10,943 nucleotides of DNA from an uncultured Bacilli bacterium (lineage in GTDB: Bacteria; Bacillota_I; Bacilli_A; RF39; UBA660): assembly GCA_947629395.1 (NCBI GenBank), contig CANRDQ010000040.1, positions 1 through 10,943 on the forward strand, read 5' to 3'. Each line of letters opens with the position of its first letter. Within the stretch, counting starts at the first letter, position 1. Both the position numbers and the translations under genes were made by a program. Shown here one piece after another: positions 1 to 7,116 of the stretch. The notes under the pieces are model-generated. The model saw only the letters and a list, made by a program, of their open reading frames with translations. It was not told where the DNA came from and did no database searches.

Positions 1-114
1 TCTTTACATAATAAAATTTAATTAAATTATAAATCTTATTTTTAGGAGTTAAATCTCCACACTTATTCTACACTAACTTAAAAAATGCATTTTACTATTT
101 AACTAACTTTTTAT

Positions 115-156
115 TAAAAAATATGTGTATAATCAACGAAAAATTACACACATATT
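115..156 (-). terminator. Probable rho-independent terminator for the minus-strand unit at 286-1920
   Basis: Two 13-base arms (120-132 and 144-156, 12 of 13 paired) enclose an 11-base loop. Read on the minus strand, the second arm runs straight into a run of six T (115-120). It lies about 130 bases after the stop of the pyrophosphohydrolase gene, so it would end that transcript. The stem is AT-rich and the distance is long, so this is probable rather than certain. Confidence 0.5.
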
Positions 157-285
157 ATCTTTACTATGACACTCATTAAATATAATTAAAAGAAAATAAA
201 TACATTTTTTATTATCACTTATATTACTTTCAAAAAGTTTTTATTATTAATCTTACCTAAAACAAAATTTATTTCATTCATAATA

Positions 286-630
286 TCAACTTTCTTTAAA
301 TGAATTTTTTTCAATAACTTTTTCAAGAAAAATATTTTCTTTAAAAGCACCACGTTTTTCACTTTTTTTATCTGCAATTGCTATAACATCATTTAAATTT
401 TTATTTTCTAACTTAGCTAATGCTCTAATTACTTCTAACATATCGGCTAACTCTTCTACTCGATCATCACCTGTTGCTTCAATTACTTCTTTATATTCTT
501 CATATAACTTTTTTTCCAATTCGTTTTTATATTCAACTTCATCTAATATTCTTACAACTGGTGTTTCTCCATTTTCTTTTATTATGCTTGGAATTTTATC
601 TCTTACTAATTTATTATATATTCTTTCCAT
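286..630 (-). CDS. MazG-like nucleoside triphosphate pyrophosphohydrolase (house-cleaning type)
   Basis: This is a 114-residue cytoplasmic protein of the all-alpha NTP pyrophosphatase (MazG/HisE-like) superfamily. Such enzymes hydrolyse nucleoside triphosphates to the monophosphate and pyrophosphate with Mg2+, and many clear damaged or surplus nucleotides. The N-terminus YNKLVRDKIP is the hallmark of the small single-domain subgroup often annotated as phosphoribosyl-ATP pyrophosphohydrolase-like. The metal-binding pattern EExxE (E44, E45, E48) followed by ExxD (E60, D63) is intact. KRGAF near residues 93-97 matches the usual KRGGF. The frame stays open to a TTG at 636, but the ATG at 630 is chosen because AGGGAG sits 8 bases before it. 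It is not HisE, since there are no his genes nearby and the N-terminus differs. The exact substrate is unknown. The gene lies 81 bases after the methyltransferase gene and may be cotranscribed with it. Confidence 0.85.
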   Translation of the reverse strand: MERIYNKLVRDKIPSIIKENGETPVVRILDEVEYKNELEKKLYEEYKEVIEATGDDRVEELADMLEVIRALAKLENKNLNDVIAIADKKSEKRGAFKENIFLEKVIEKNSFKES

Positions 631-711
631 CTTCAATTCTCCCTAATAATTTTTGTATTCTTCTTTAACCCCCACACAGATTTTTAATAGTACCATTTTT
701 GAAATCCATCA

Positions 712-1920
712 TTAATCTTTCCTGTGTAGTAAAATCATACACTCTACATGATAAGTATTAGGAAACATATCAAATATCTTTACTTTTTCTAAGTTATATT
801 TTTCTTTCAAAATATTAATATCTCTTCCTAAAGTTATCGGATCACATGATACATAAATGATATTTTGAGGATTAATATGATCAAGAGTTTTAAAAATACT
901 TTTATCTAAGCCACTTCTTGGTGGATCAAAAATAACTGTATCAAAGTCTTCATCTACTTCTTTTAAGACATCTTCTACTTTTCCCTTTTTAAAACTAATA
1001 TTATCTACTTTATTTAACTCTTTATTTAAATAAGCTGCCTCAATACTAGTAGGTACTACTTCTATTCCTAAAACTTTATCCACATAATCAGAAACAAAAA
1101 TACCAATAGTTCCAGTACCACAATATAAATCTAAAACTTTTTTAGAAGATTTTTCTTTAATACTATTTACTACTTCATTATATAATTGTTCTACTACATA
1201 TTTATTAACTTGAAAAAAGTCCTTATCTGATAAGAAAAAACTTTTATCTCCTATCATAGAAATAATTTTATCTTTAGTTGTATAAGGTTTACCATTTATA
1301 AATACCACATCAAACTTATCAAGTATACTTCTATTGTTTACTGTTCCCTTAATACTAACTAAAACTTCACCTGTTTTATTACCTACTTTAATAGTAATTT
1401 CTTCTATATTATTTTCTTTATAGGCAATAAGTTGTTTTAACACTTTGATTAAATCATTAATTTTAGAATCAACATTAAGGCATTTATCAATTTCAATTAT
1501 TTCATGACTTTTTTCTTTATAAAATCCTAACTTTCTATTTTGAACATGAAATACTACTTTATTACGATAAAAATCTCTATCTAAAAAACAAGAATCTATG
1601 TTGATATCTTTATCTAATTTCCCAAATTTTATTAAAATATCTTTTACTTTATTAAGTTTAAATTCTTGTTCTTTATCTTTACTAATATGCCTTAAATGAC
1701 ATCCTCCACAAAGTGGATAATATGGACAAAGACTCTCTACTCTATCTTTACTTTTGGTAATTATTTTTTCAGTTTTTGCTTCTATAAAATTTTTCTTTTC
1801 TTTAATAATATTTATATCTACTACTTCATTATCCAAAGCTTTATCAACAAAACAAGTCTTACCTTTAATATTAGTAATTCCTCTTCCAAAATGATCAAGT
1901 CTATCTATTTTTACTTCCAT
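712..1920 (-). CDS. rlmD: 23S rRNA (uracil-C5)-methyltransferase, TrmA/RumA family
   Basis: This 402-residue protein is an S-adenosylmethionine-dependent RNA m5U methyltransferase. The order is as in RumA/RlmD: a short N-terminal TRAM-like region, an iron-sulfur site, then the Rossmann methyltransferase domain. Cysteines C65, C71, C74 (pattern CxxxxxCGGC) and C147 fit the four [4Fe-4S] ligands. FFQVN is at 235-239, the SAM loop DLYCGTGTIG at 264-273, FDPPRSG at 331-337, the nucleophile in SCDP is C359, and the base is E393 in the C-terminal HVE. All catalytic residues are present. The frame opens at a GTG at 1929, but that codon overlaps the ribosome binding site AGGTG (1931-1927), so the ATG at 1920 is taken. 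A sigma-A promoter lies directly upstream. Firmicutes often have several paralogues (RlmCD, YefA, YfjO), so the exact target uridine (U747 and/or U1939) is not settled. Confidence 0.9.
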   Translation of the reverse strand: MEVKIDRLDHFGRGITNIKGKTCFVDKALDNEVVDINIIKEKKNFIEAKTEKIITKSKDRVESLCPYYPLCGGCHLRHISKDKEQEFKLNKVKDILIKFGKLDKDINIDSCFLDRDFYRNKVVFHVQNRKLGFYKEKSHEIIEIDKCLNVDSKINDLIKVLKQLIAYKENNIEEITIKVGNKTGEVLVSIKGTVNNRSILDKFDVVFINGKPYTTKDKIISMIGDKSFFLSDKDFFQVNKYVVEQLYNEVVNSIKEKSSKKVLDLYCGTGTIGIFVSDYVDKVLGIEVVPTSIEAAYLNKELNKVDNISFKKGKVEDVLKEVDEDFDTVIFDPPRSGLDKSIFKTLDHINPQNIIYVSCDPITLGRDINILKEKYNLEKVKIFDMFPNTYHVECMILLHRKD

Positions 1921-1937
1921 GAAAATCACCTGTCTAC

Positions 1938-1966
1938 ATTATAACCTATTATTAAAATATAAACAA
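1938..1966 (-). promoter_or_regulatory. Sigma-A promoter of the rRNA methyltransferase gene
   Basis: On the minus strand TTGTTT (1966-1961), a 17-base spacer and a perfect TATAAT (1943-1938) precede the AGGTG ribosome binding site. The implied transcription start leaves a leader of only about 10-15 bases, which fits the ATG at 1920 rather than the upstream GTG. Confidence 0.75.
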
Positions 1967-1971
1967 TTTTT

Positions 1972-2001
1972 ACATAAAGAAAACAACATAAATCCATACT
2001 A
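1972..2001 (+). promoter_or_regulatory. Sigma-G-like (forespore) promoter of the ger operon
   Basis: ACATA (1972-1976), an 18-base spacer and CATACTA (1995-2001) fit the sigma-G pattern GHATR-N17/18-CATNNTA with one -35 mismatch. B. subtilis ger operons are classic sigma-G targets, so the context agrees. The start of transcription would fall near 2008, after the ATG at 2005 and just before the GGTGGT that serves the ATG at 2017. Short degenerate motifs do occur by chance in AT-rich DNA. Confidence 0.6.
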
Positions 2002-2016
2002 ATAATGGTGGTCTCT

Positions 2017-3432
2017 ATGGATAAAATATATTTAGATATTAAAAATAAACTTAGTTCTAGTAAAGATTATATATTTAAAGAACTTTCTATCAAAAATAAA
2101 AAAGTTTATTTAATTTTTAATGAAGTTCTTACAGATAGTGAAGTTATAAATGATTTTATTTTAAGAAAACTTATTAATTTAGACAATAAAAAAGCTTTAA
2201 ACCATTTGGACTATGTTTTACCAGATACTAATGTTATGAAAATTACTAAAGATAAAATTATTTATCATATTAATTATGGTTTTGTAGTTATTATTTGTAA
2301 TAAAGATTTAATTTATGCGGTTGAAACTAAGGCTGACTTATCTAGAGGTATTAATCAAATAGAGAGTGAAATTACTATAAAAGGTCCAAAAGATTCTTTT
2401 AATGAAAATTATAATACTAATTTAGGATTAATTAGAAGAAGAATAAAATCTGAATATTTAAAAGTAGATTCTTTAGAGCTTGGAAAAAGTACTAATACTA
2501 AAATAGGAATTATGTACATGGATAATATTGCTTCTAAAGAAAATATAGATGAAGTCAAGAAGAGACTCGCAACAATTGATATTGATGGTATAATCGACTC
2601 TACTTATTTAAAGGGTAATTTGGAAGCTAAATCTAATAACTTTTTTCCTACAGTAATTACAACTGAAAGACCTGATAAAGCTAGTATGGCTCTTTTAGAA
2701 GGTAAAATTTGTATTTTAGTAGATATGAGTTCCCAAGTAATAATTGTCCCTAACTTTTTTATTGATTTTTTTCATACTACAGATGATTATTATCAAAAGT
2801 CAATTAATACTACCATAGTAAGAATTTTAAGATTGATTGCCTTTATTATTTCAATATTTTTACCAGCTTACTATATTGCTCTTATTACTCATAATCAAAA
2901 CGCTATTCCTTCTTTATTACTTCTTAATTTAAAATCTAATGAGTTAAATACTCCTTTCCCTATCTTTTTAGAAGCAATTATGATGATGATTTCTTTTGAA
3001 ATATTAAAAGAATCAGATATTAGAATGTCCGCAACTACTGGTAGTGCGATTTCGATATTAGGAGGTTTAATACTAGGAGATGCTTTAGTTAGTGCTGGAA
3101 TAATGTCACCTATGATGATTATAATTATTGCTTTATCTGCGATCAGTGGCTTAGTTTTTAATGAAATTGAACTAGTTAACGCTATTAGAGCGTGGCGTTT
3201 TATTTTAATATTATTATCCAGTCTTTTAGGAATATATGGAATCTATTTAGGTTTTATTATAATTATCTCTAAATTAACTTCCCTAAGATCTTTAAATAAA
3301 CCTTACTTCTACCCTTTTTCTCCTTTTAATTTAAGAGAACAAAAAGATGCTTTAATAAAAACTAATGACAAAAGTAAAAAATATAGAAATCCCCTTTTAA
3401 CTAAAAATATAATCAGAGGAAGATACAAATGA
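2017..3432 (+). CDS. gerAA: Spore germination protein, GerA family (germinant receptor A subunit)
   Basis: This is a 471-residue A subunit of a germinant receptor in the spore inner membrane, which responds to nutrients and triggers release of ions and dipicolinic acid. The first ~235 residues are the soluble domain. It contains the family signature FFPTVITTERPDKA (about 209-222) followed by ALLEGKICILVD and the FF-x4-DDYY segment (about 245-255). The rest is membrane-embedded: a helix from ~267, the conserved FLEAIMMMISFEILKESDIR block, the GSAISILGGLILGDALVSAG segment, further hydrophobic helices, and a short basic C-terminal tail. The length is near the family's usual ~480. Translation from an ATG at 2005 is possible, but that codon has no ribosome binding site and precedes the inferred transcription start. 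The stop overlaps the next gene's start (ATGA). SpoVAF is a related alternative; the downstream gerC- and gerB-like genes favour a true receptor. The germinant is unknown. Confidence 0.9.
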   Translation: MDKIYLDIKNKLSSSKDYIFKELSIKNKKVYLIFNEVLTDSEVINDFILRKLINLDNKKALNHLDYVLPDTNVMKITKDKIIYHINYGFVVIICNKDLIYAVETKADLSRGINQIESEITIKGPKDSFNENYNTNLGLIRRRIKSEYLKVDSLELGKSTNTKIGIMYMDNIASKENIDEVKKRLATIDIDGIIDSTYLKGNLEAKSNNFFPTVITTERPDKASMALLEGKICILVDMSSQVIIVPNFFIDFFHTTDDYYQKSINTTIVRILRLIAFIISIFLPAYYIALITHNQNAIPSLLLLNLKSNELNTPFPIFLEAIMMMISFEILKESDIRMSATTGSAISILGGLILGDALVSAGIMSPMMIIIIALSAISGLVFNEIELVNAIRAWRFILILLSSLLGIYGIYLGFIIIISKLTSLRSLNKPYFYPFSPFNLREQKDALIKTNDKSKKYRNPLLTKNIIRGRYK

Positions 3433-4004
3433 AAAAACTAATAATTATACCTTTAATATTAATACTAGTTACAGGTTGTTTTGGTTATAATGAACTAGAT
3501 AATTTAATGATTATAAATAATATTTATATAGAAAAAAATGATAACTTTAAACTTACAATAAATGAAGTTAAAGCTAATCATGAAGATACAGAAGTAATTA
3601 AAGATTACAATAAGATAACTCTATCTTGTCAAAAACTAAATAATTGCTTTCAAAAATTTAAAAATTTACCTAAAAAAATATATTTATCGCACTTAGAAAA
3701 TCTTATTTTCACTAATAAAATTACTCAACAGGATATTACTTATTTAATAAAAAAATTAAGTAAATTTAAAGAACTAAGAGAAGATTTCTATGTTATATAT
3801 ACAAATAATAATAAAATACTAAAAAACAATTCTCTACAAACATATTTAAAAACTCATAAAAAAACTATTACTTTTTACGAATTAAAAAAGGCTTATATAA
3901 ACAAAGAAAAAATAAATATTCCTATCATAAAAGTAAAAGATGACAATATAAAAATTAAAAACTATAAATCTATAGATTGGAGGAACACTAATGAAAAAAA
4001 TTGA
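3429..4004 (+). CDS. gerAC: Truncated GerC-family germinant receptor lipoprotein (domains 1-2 only)
   Basis: This 191-residue protein is a predicted lipoprotein with a basic start, a hydrophobic stretch and the lipobox LVTGC; C17 would be diacylated by Lgt. After the cysteine, GYNELDNLMIINNIYIEK corresponds to the family's usual 'CWDxxEIxxLxxVxGIGID' opening. KKIYLSHLENLIFTNKI followed by a KFKELREDFYVIY stretch matches the conserved middle of domain 1. The C-terminal part (IPIIKVKDDNIKIKNYKS) looks like the domain 2 strand region. Typical GerAC/GerBC proteins are about 370 residues, so the whole C-terminal domain 3 is missing. There is no sign of a frameshift: the gene ends inside the next gene's start, so the short form looks native. 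AGAGGAAG precedes the ATG, which overlaps the gerA stop by 4 bases. It would be anchored on the outer face of the spore inner membrane beside the A and B subunits. Confidence 0.8.
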   Translation: MKKLIIIPLILILVTGCFGYNELDNLMIINNIYIEKNDNFKLTINEVKANHEDTEVIKDYNKITLSCQKLNNCFQKFKNLPKKIYLSHLENLIFTNKITQQDITYLIKKLSKFKELREDFYVIYTNNNKILKNNSLQTYLKTHKKTITFYELKKAYINKEKINIPIIKVKDDNIKIKNYKSIDWRNTNEKN

Positions 4005-4797
4005 CTTTTCTCTGTTTGCTTTAATTTTCTTTATTACTAGATCTGTCTTTAATTTAGTTAAAACTCCTAATTTTATGTGGATGATTTGTTGTTTTTTATT
4101 AGATATTGTTTTACTTTTTATTTTAAGTAAACTTCATAATAAATATCATCATCTTATATTTACTATTATTTTTATAATTCTAGGTATTAATATTCTCCAT
4201 AATTTAGTAGAATTTATATCCTTAAATTACTTTTCTTCTGTTTCTTCTTTAGTAATAAAGATTTCTCTTTTAATAACTTTATTAATTATTATTAACAATG
4301 GCTTTCATTCTTTAAAATCATCCAGTGAGATATTGTTTTTTATTTTTATGATTATTTTTATTATTGTTATGACTAATTCTTGTCTATATATTAATTTTAA
4401 TAATTTAGTTTCTTATATAAGTAATTTTAAAATAAATTTAACTTGGACCAATTTACTACCACTTTTAGTAGTACCTGTTTTTTATAGTTTAAAAGACTCT
4501 ACTAAAGATTTTAAATATATTTATCTTTATTTTGGAATATCTTTTTTAACTATTTTAGTAGAAATGACTATTGTTAATAGTGTTTTAGGTAGTCAAATGA
4601 TTAATTATTATTTTTATCCTACTACTAGGCTTTTAAAACAACTTCCTTATTTTAGTTTTAGTAATAGATTAGATTATTTATTTTCTATAGCTTTCTTATT
4701 TGAAAGTACTACTACTTTGGGATATCTTTTGTATTACATAAAAAAAGAAAAGAATTTATTTCTTTTCTTAACTATCTTTATTTTTCTAATATTCTAA
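3991..4797 (+). CDS. gerAB: GerB-like spore germination permease subunit (short form)
   Basis: This 268-residue, almost wholly hydrophobic protein has about 8 predicted membrane helices. It resembles the GerAB family, amino-acid-permease-like (APC fold) subunits that form the germinant-binding part of the receptor. Recognition rests on the C-terminal third: YPTTRLLKQLPYFSFSNRLD followed by a hydrophobic helix parallels the GerAB stretch between its late helices, where a conserved 'RxExL' precedes a Trp-rich helix. It also rests on position, directly after gerA and gerC with a 14-base overlap. The family normally has ~365 residues and 10 helices, so this copy is about 100 residues short. Its N-terminus lacks the usual 'ISxxQ' opening. 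GGAGG (3979-3983) lies 7 bases before the ATG. The 3' end overlaps the converging gene by 4 bases and contains that gene's probable terminator on the other strand. Confidence 0.7.
   Translation: MKKIDFSLFALIFFITRSVFNLVKTPNFMWMICCFLLDIVLLFILSKLHNKYHHLIFTIIFIILGINILHNLVEFISLNYFSSVSSLVIKISLLITLLIIINNGFHSLKSSSEILFFIFMIIFIIVMTNSCLYINFNNLVSYISNFKINLTWTNLLPLLVVPVFYSLKDSTKDFKYIYLYFGISFLTILVEMTIVNSVLGSQMINYYFYPTTRLLKQLPYFSFSNRLDYLFSIAFLFESTTTLGYLLYYIKKEKNLFLFLTIFIFLIF
4740..4769 (-). terminator. Terminator for the 4794-6467 operon, embedded in the gerB coding region
   Basis: A perfect 10-bp stem (4745-4754 with 4760-4769) closes a 5-base loop. On the minus strand it is followed at once by a run of T (4746-4740), starting 25 bases after the stop codon of the 185-residue protein gene. 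The same bases code for a KKEKNLFLF stretch of GerB on the plus strand. The stem has few G/C pairs, so efficiency is uncertain. Confidence 0.5.
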
Positions 4798-5351
4798 CTA
4801 GATGCTTGTGTACAAGTATAACCTATTGATGAATAATAATTTTTAGTATTAGTTAAATCCTGTAATCTTTTACTAATGTCAGCACCTGCTGAAGCAGAAT
4901 CTATTGTAGTAGCATCAATAGTAAACCTATGGATATTATCAACTTCATTGAATTCAATACCATTAATAGATTTTAAATCTTCCATTTCCTTTACTACAGC
5001 ACTATTTTCTGCGACTGCATTGGCATCTTGAACAGGTGGTGTTGTTTGGTCGGCAGGATTAATAATAGTAGCATTATCAGATGTAGAAACACTTGTATCT
5101 GTATAAGTAATATTTACTTTACTAATACCATTACTTTTAAAAATAGAGTTAGCTAAAATTTCATATTTACCAGCTGTCTTTCTACATGAAAGCGATGTTA
5201 TACTTTTATCAACATTATCAACTTTACTAGCACCAGATTCTACCTCTACTCTAGGCATTAACGATCTAAAAGTTGGTGGTAAAGCTATTAAAGCAAATAA
5301 CACAACCATTGCTAGATAAACTAAAATATTGTTATCTTTTTTCTCTTTCAT
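4794..5351 (-). CDS. Membrane-anchored extracytoplasmic protein of unknown function
   Basis: This is a 185-residue protein not assigned to a known family. A short basic start is followed by one hydrophobic helix at about residues 9-25 (ILVYLAMVVLFALIALP). There is no lipobox cysteine, so it is probably an uncleaved signal anchor with the rest outside the cell. The outer part holds two cysteines, C56 (in SLSCRK) and C180 (in YTCTQ), that could form a disulfide. They flank a beta-rich segment, a Thr/Pro/Asn-rich linker at about 90-120, and a second segment ending at YSSIGYTC. The 'S-L-x-C' opening recalls small YehR-like extracytoplasmic domains, but the match is too weak to name. It lies 27 bases after the acidic-tail membrane gene and has AGGGG before its ATG, so the two are likely cotranscribed. 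Its stop overlaps the converging gerB-like gene by 4 bases. Confidence 0.75.
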   Translation of the reverse strand: MKEKKDNNILVYLAMVVLFALIALPPTFRSLMPRVEVESGASKVDNVDKSITSLSCRKTAGKYEILANSIFKSNGISKVNITYTDTSVSTSDNATIINPADQTTPPVQDANAVAENSAVVKEMEDLKSINGIEFNEVDNIHRFTIDATTIDSASAGADISKRLQDLTNTKNYYSSIGYTCTQASS

Positions 5352-5378
5352 TAATCTCTACCCCTTTTTATATCTTAA

Positions 5379-6467
5379 TTATAATACTTCTAAATCATCA
5401 TCAGTATTATCACTTTCAATTTTATTTAGATTCTTTTGTTTTAACTCATATTTTTCTTTATTAGTCATTGTTGCAACTATAGGTTTATTTTCTTTTTCTT
5501 CTTCATCAGCTAAAACTTCTGTATTCTCTTCATTATCATTTGTTAATACTTCTGCACTTTCATCTTCTTCTTTTACTTCTGAATTTGTATCTTCTGCTAG
5601 TAGTACTGAGTTTGTATCTTCAGATTTAACTTCAGTATTTTCTTCAGAAGCAACTTCAGTATTTTCTTCTGCTTCTTCTGTCTTTGGTGTCTCAGGAGTA
5701 TCTGTTTCTAAAAGTTCTTCTGTTTTTTCTTCTATTTTAGGTTCTTCTTCCATAGGAGATTCAACAACTGGTGGAACTTCTACCATATCGTCTTCTCTAT
5801 TATCCACTGGTTGAATACTATCAAAACTAACAAATTCAGGTTCTTCTTCATTATTAACTTCTTCTATAGATTCAACAGAATCTTCTTTTGGTGGTTCTAT
5901 ATTATCACTAACATTCTCTGTTGCACTTTCCATCTCTTCAGGTTCTGTTTCTGGTATTGGTGGTATAGCAACAGGAATTTCATTTTGATTTACATTGTTT
6001 ACATCATTTACATTAGTATCTACACTAGGAATAGTATTATTTTCACTAATAACTTCTTGTGATACTGGTACATTATTCTGAATAGAATTCTTTTTATAAC
6101 GCTTATGATTTACAAAAATTTCTGTTAAACGCATTGAAGTAGAAAGTAAAAAAGCTAGTGGTACTAATGGTGTTAAGTAAATGATAGTTATGATTGGATG
6201 TGTTATTCCATGTTCTGTAACTGAATGGTGAAAAGAGATAGCGAAACTTAACACTACAGCAAATAAAGATGCTGATAAAACAATACATACTAGATATGTC
6301 CATAAGTTAATTATATAAATATATTGTTCAGATTCATGATCCTTTTCTTTTCTTGAATAAATAAATAAAGCTGCCAGAACAATTAGAATAAGAATTGATA
6401 CTGGTAATAACACATACTTAAAGACTTCTTTTAAGTAAACTAGATTATAAGAAATTTCGAAATTCAT
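5379..6467 (-). CDS. Three-helix membrane protein with long acidic, disordered cytoplasmic tail
   Basis: This 362-residue protein is not recognised as any named family. Residues 1-125 hold three predicted membrane helices (about 17-37, 50-78 and 91-111). Basic stretches after helix 1 (YSRKEK) and helix 3 (NHKRYKK) put the C-terminus in the cytoplasm by the positive-inside rule. From about residue 130 to 345 the chain is low-complexity, rich in Glu, Asp, Val, Thr and Pro, with recurring ENTEV/EDTNS units; this is probably disordered. The last ~25 residues turn mixed-charge (KEKYELKQKNLNKIES) and may form a short helix. AGGTGAT precedes the ATG and a strong sigma-A promoter lies 20 bases upstream, so it is expressed in growing cells, unlike the forespore-type genes beside it. 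The tail could bind a basic partner or a divisome/envelope protein, but this is only inference. The Ser-rich plus-strand frame opposite it is a mirror of this acidic code. Confidence 0.8.
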   Translation of the reverse strand: MNFEISYNLVYLKEVFKYVLLPVSILILIVLAALFIYSRKEKDHESEQYIYIINLWTYLVCIVLSASLFAVVLSFAISFHHSVTEHGITHPIITIIYLTPLVPLAFLLSTSMRLTEIFVNHKRYKKNSIQNNVPVSQEVISENNTIPSVDTNVNDVNNVNQNEIPVAIPPIPETEPEEMESATENVSDNIEPPKEDSVESIEEVNNEEEPEFVSFDSIQPVDNREDDMVEVPPVVESPMEEEPKIEEKTEELLETDTPETPKTEEAEENTEVASEENTEVKSEDTNSVLLAEDTNSEVKEEDESAEVLTNDNEENTEVLADEEEKENKPIVATMTNKEKYELKQKNLNKIESDNTDDDLEVL

Positions 6468-6486
6468 ACTCTATCACCTATTATAA

Positions 6487-6515
6487 ATAATACCATATAG
6501 AAATGCTTTTTTCAA
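6487..6515 (-). promoter_or_regulatory. Sigma-A promoter (extended -10) of the acidic-tail membrane protein operon
   Basis: TTGAAA (6515-6510), a 17-base spacer and TATTAT (6492-6487) with a TGG directly before it (extended -10) lie just upstream of the AGGTGAT ribosome binding site of the gene starting at 6467. The match is good at all three elements. Confidence 0.7.
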
Positions 6516-6538
6516 GAACAAAACAGACAATAGACAAT

Positions 6539-6569
6539 AAAAAATGACTACCCTTACGACTAGTCATTT
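6539..6569 (-). terminator. Rho-independent terminator after the DUF378 gene, overlapping its stop
   Basis: Nine-base arms (6542-6550 and 6561-6569) enclose a 10-base loop. On the minus strand the stem is followed by T residues (6544-6539). The stop codon of the DUF378 gene (6562-6560) sits at the start of the loop, so the terminator begins inside the gene. It separates the forespore-type genes from the sigma-A operon downstream. Confidence 0.7.
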
Positions 6570-6754
6570 CCTTCAAAATAGAATCCTATATTAAATAGAC
6601 CACATAGACCTATTAAAATATAAATAATTCTTGTAAGCATAGTTCCTTCACCAAAAATTAGAGTAACTAAGTTAAGGTCAAAAAGACCAATTAATGCCCA
6701 GTTAACAGCCCCTAAAATGGTAAAAACTAATGCTATCCTTTGTGCTGTTTTCAT
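6560..6754 (-). CDS. DUF378 (YuzA-like) small membrane protein
   Basis: This 64-residue protein has two membrane helices and the DUF378 features: an N-terminal TAQRIALVFTILGAVNWALI segment with the conserved GAxNWxLIGL motif, then FDLNLVTLIFG, and a second helix IIYILIGLCGLFNI ending in a short acidic tail. Function of the family is unknown. The B. subtilis relative YuzA is, as far as I recall, a sporulation-associated gene. A longer frame opens at an ATG at 6772, but AAGGAGAG lies 7 bases before the ATG at 6754, and the inferred start of transcription (about 6769) falls after the longer start. A sigma-G-like promoter stands just upstream, partly inside the 3' end of the coat gene before it. 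A terminator overlaps the stop, so this can be a one-gene unit, with possible readthrough from the coat genes. Confidence 0.9.
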   Translation of the reverse strand: MKTAQRIALVFTILGAVNWALIGLFDLNLVTLIFGEGTMLTRIIYILIGLCGLFNIGFYFEGND

Positions 6755-6775
6755 ATTATCTCTCCTTACCATTAA

Positions 6776-6804
6776 TAATATGTCCTAAAATATTTATTTT
6801 ATAC
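6776..6804 (-). promoter_or_regulatory. Sigma-G-like promoter of the DUF378 gene
   Basis: On the minus strand GTATA (6804-6800), a 17-base spacer and CATATTA (6782-6776) match GHATR-N17-CATNNTA with no mismatch. The -35 overlaps the last codons and stop of the CotF-like gene. No terminator lies between the two genes. Confidence 0.6.
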
Positions 6805-7116
6805 ATTTAAATCATTATATTCTTGAGATAATTTTTGAGATTTTTCTGTAATCTTTTGTTCTTCAGCCTTTTCTAACTGATACCAACCTTTTCTAAACAT
6901 AACTTCATAAACTTCTCTTTGTAAATTAGAAATGTCAGTAAAAACATTAAAATATTTTTGATACAAAGTTTCATTACTTGCTTCAGTTAAAGCCACTGTA
7001 TAGTTTTTAGCCATTTCTTTCAAACAAGTTAATACAGCTGTAATATAATCTTTATCATTTAATTCAATACCCTTTGGTACTTCAGTATTGGGATTACAAA
7101 TTTTATTATTGTTCAT
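6799..7116 (-). CDS. CotF-like spore coat protein
   Basis: This 105-residue protein fits the spore coat protein F (CotF) domain family, ferritin-like helical-hairpin proteins tied to the spore coat. Visible family features are PKGIELNDKDYITAVLTCLK near residues 14-33, then a KNYTVALTEAS segment, a second helix with QREVYEVMFRKGWY (about residues 66-79), and a charged helical tail. The small domain and the terminal 'GWY' are typical. Its ATG lies inside the previous gene (11-base overlap), with AGGGGGA 9 bases upstream, so the two are translationally linked. The opening NTEVPKGIELNDKDY resembles NYTEVPNMISGKDLDY of the neighbour, so the pair may come from an old duplication. It is similar to YraF/YraD of B. 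subtilis. The exact layer in the spore is unknown. Confidence 0.8.
   Translation of the reverse strand: MNNNKICNPNTEVPKGIELNDKDYITAVLTCLKEMAKNYTVALTEASNETLYQKYFNVFTDISNLQREVYEVMFRKGWYQLEKAEEQKITEKSQKLSQEYNDLNV

Noticed and set aside
42..60. Small GGAG/CTCC hairpin near the left edge
   Set aside because: It is a 4-5 bp stem with no T-run on the right side and no adjacent gene; too weak to call.
474..668. Hydrophobic plus-strand open frame
   Set aside because: It lies opposite the MazG-like gene, whose catalytic motif is intact; Leu/Phe richness comes from AT-rich antisense Lys/Glu codons.
1696..1944. Plus-strand open frame opposite the methyltransferase N-terminus
   Set aside because: It is a shadow of the Fe-S domain code, with no ribosome binding site or recognisable product.
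3429..3432. Possible TGA-as-tryptophan (code 4) reading of the gerA end
   Set aside because: gerA ends at a normal family length, the ATGA overlap with gerC is a classic coupled start, and Trp is coded by TGG throughout.
5329..5814. Long Ser/Phe-rich plus-strand open frame
   Set aside because: It is the antisense mirror of the Glu/Asp-rich tail (GAA/GAT codons read as TTC/ATC), has no family features, and lies opposite a gene with a good promoter and ribosome binding site.
6103..6303. Alternative minus-strand frame in the membrane part of the acidic-tail protein
   Set aside because: It is out of frame with the protein that has the promoter, ribosome binding site and clear membrane topology.
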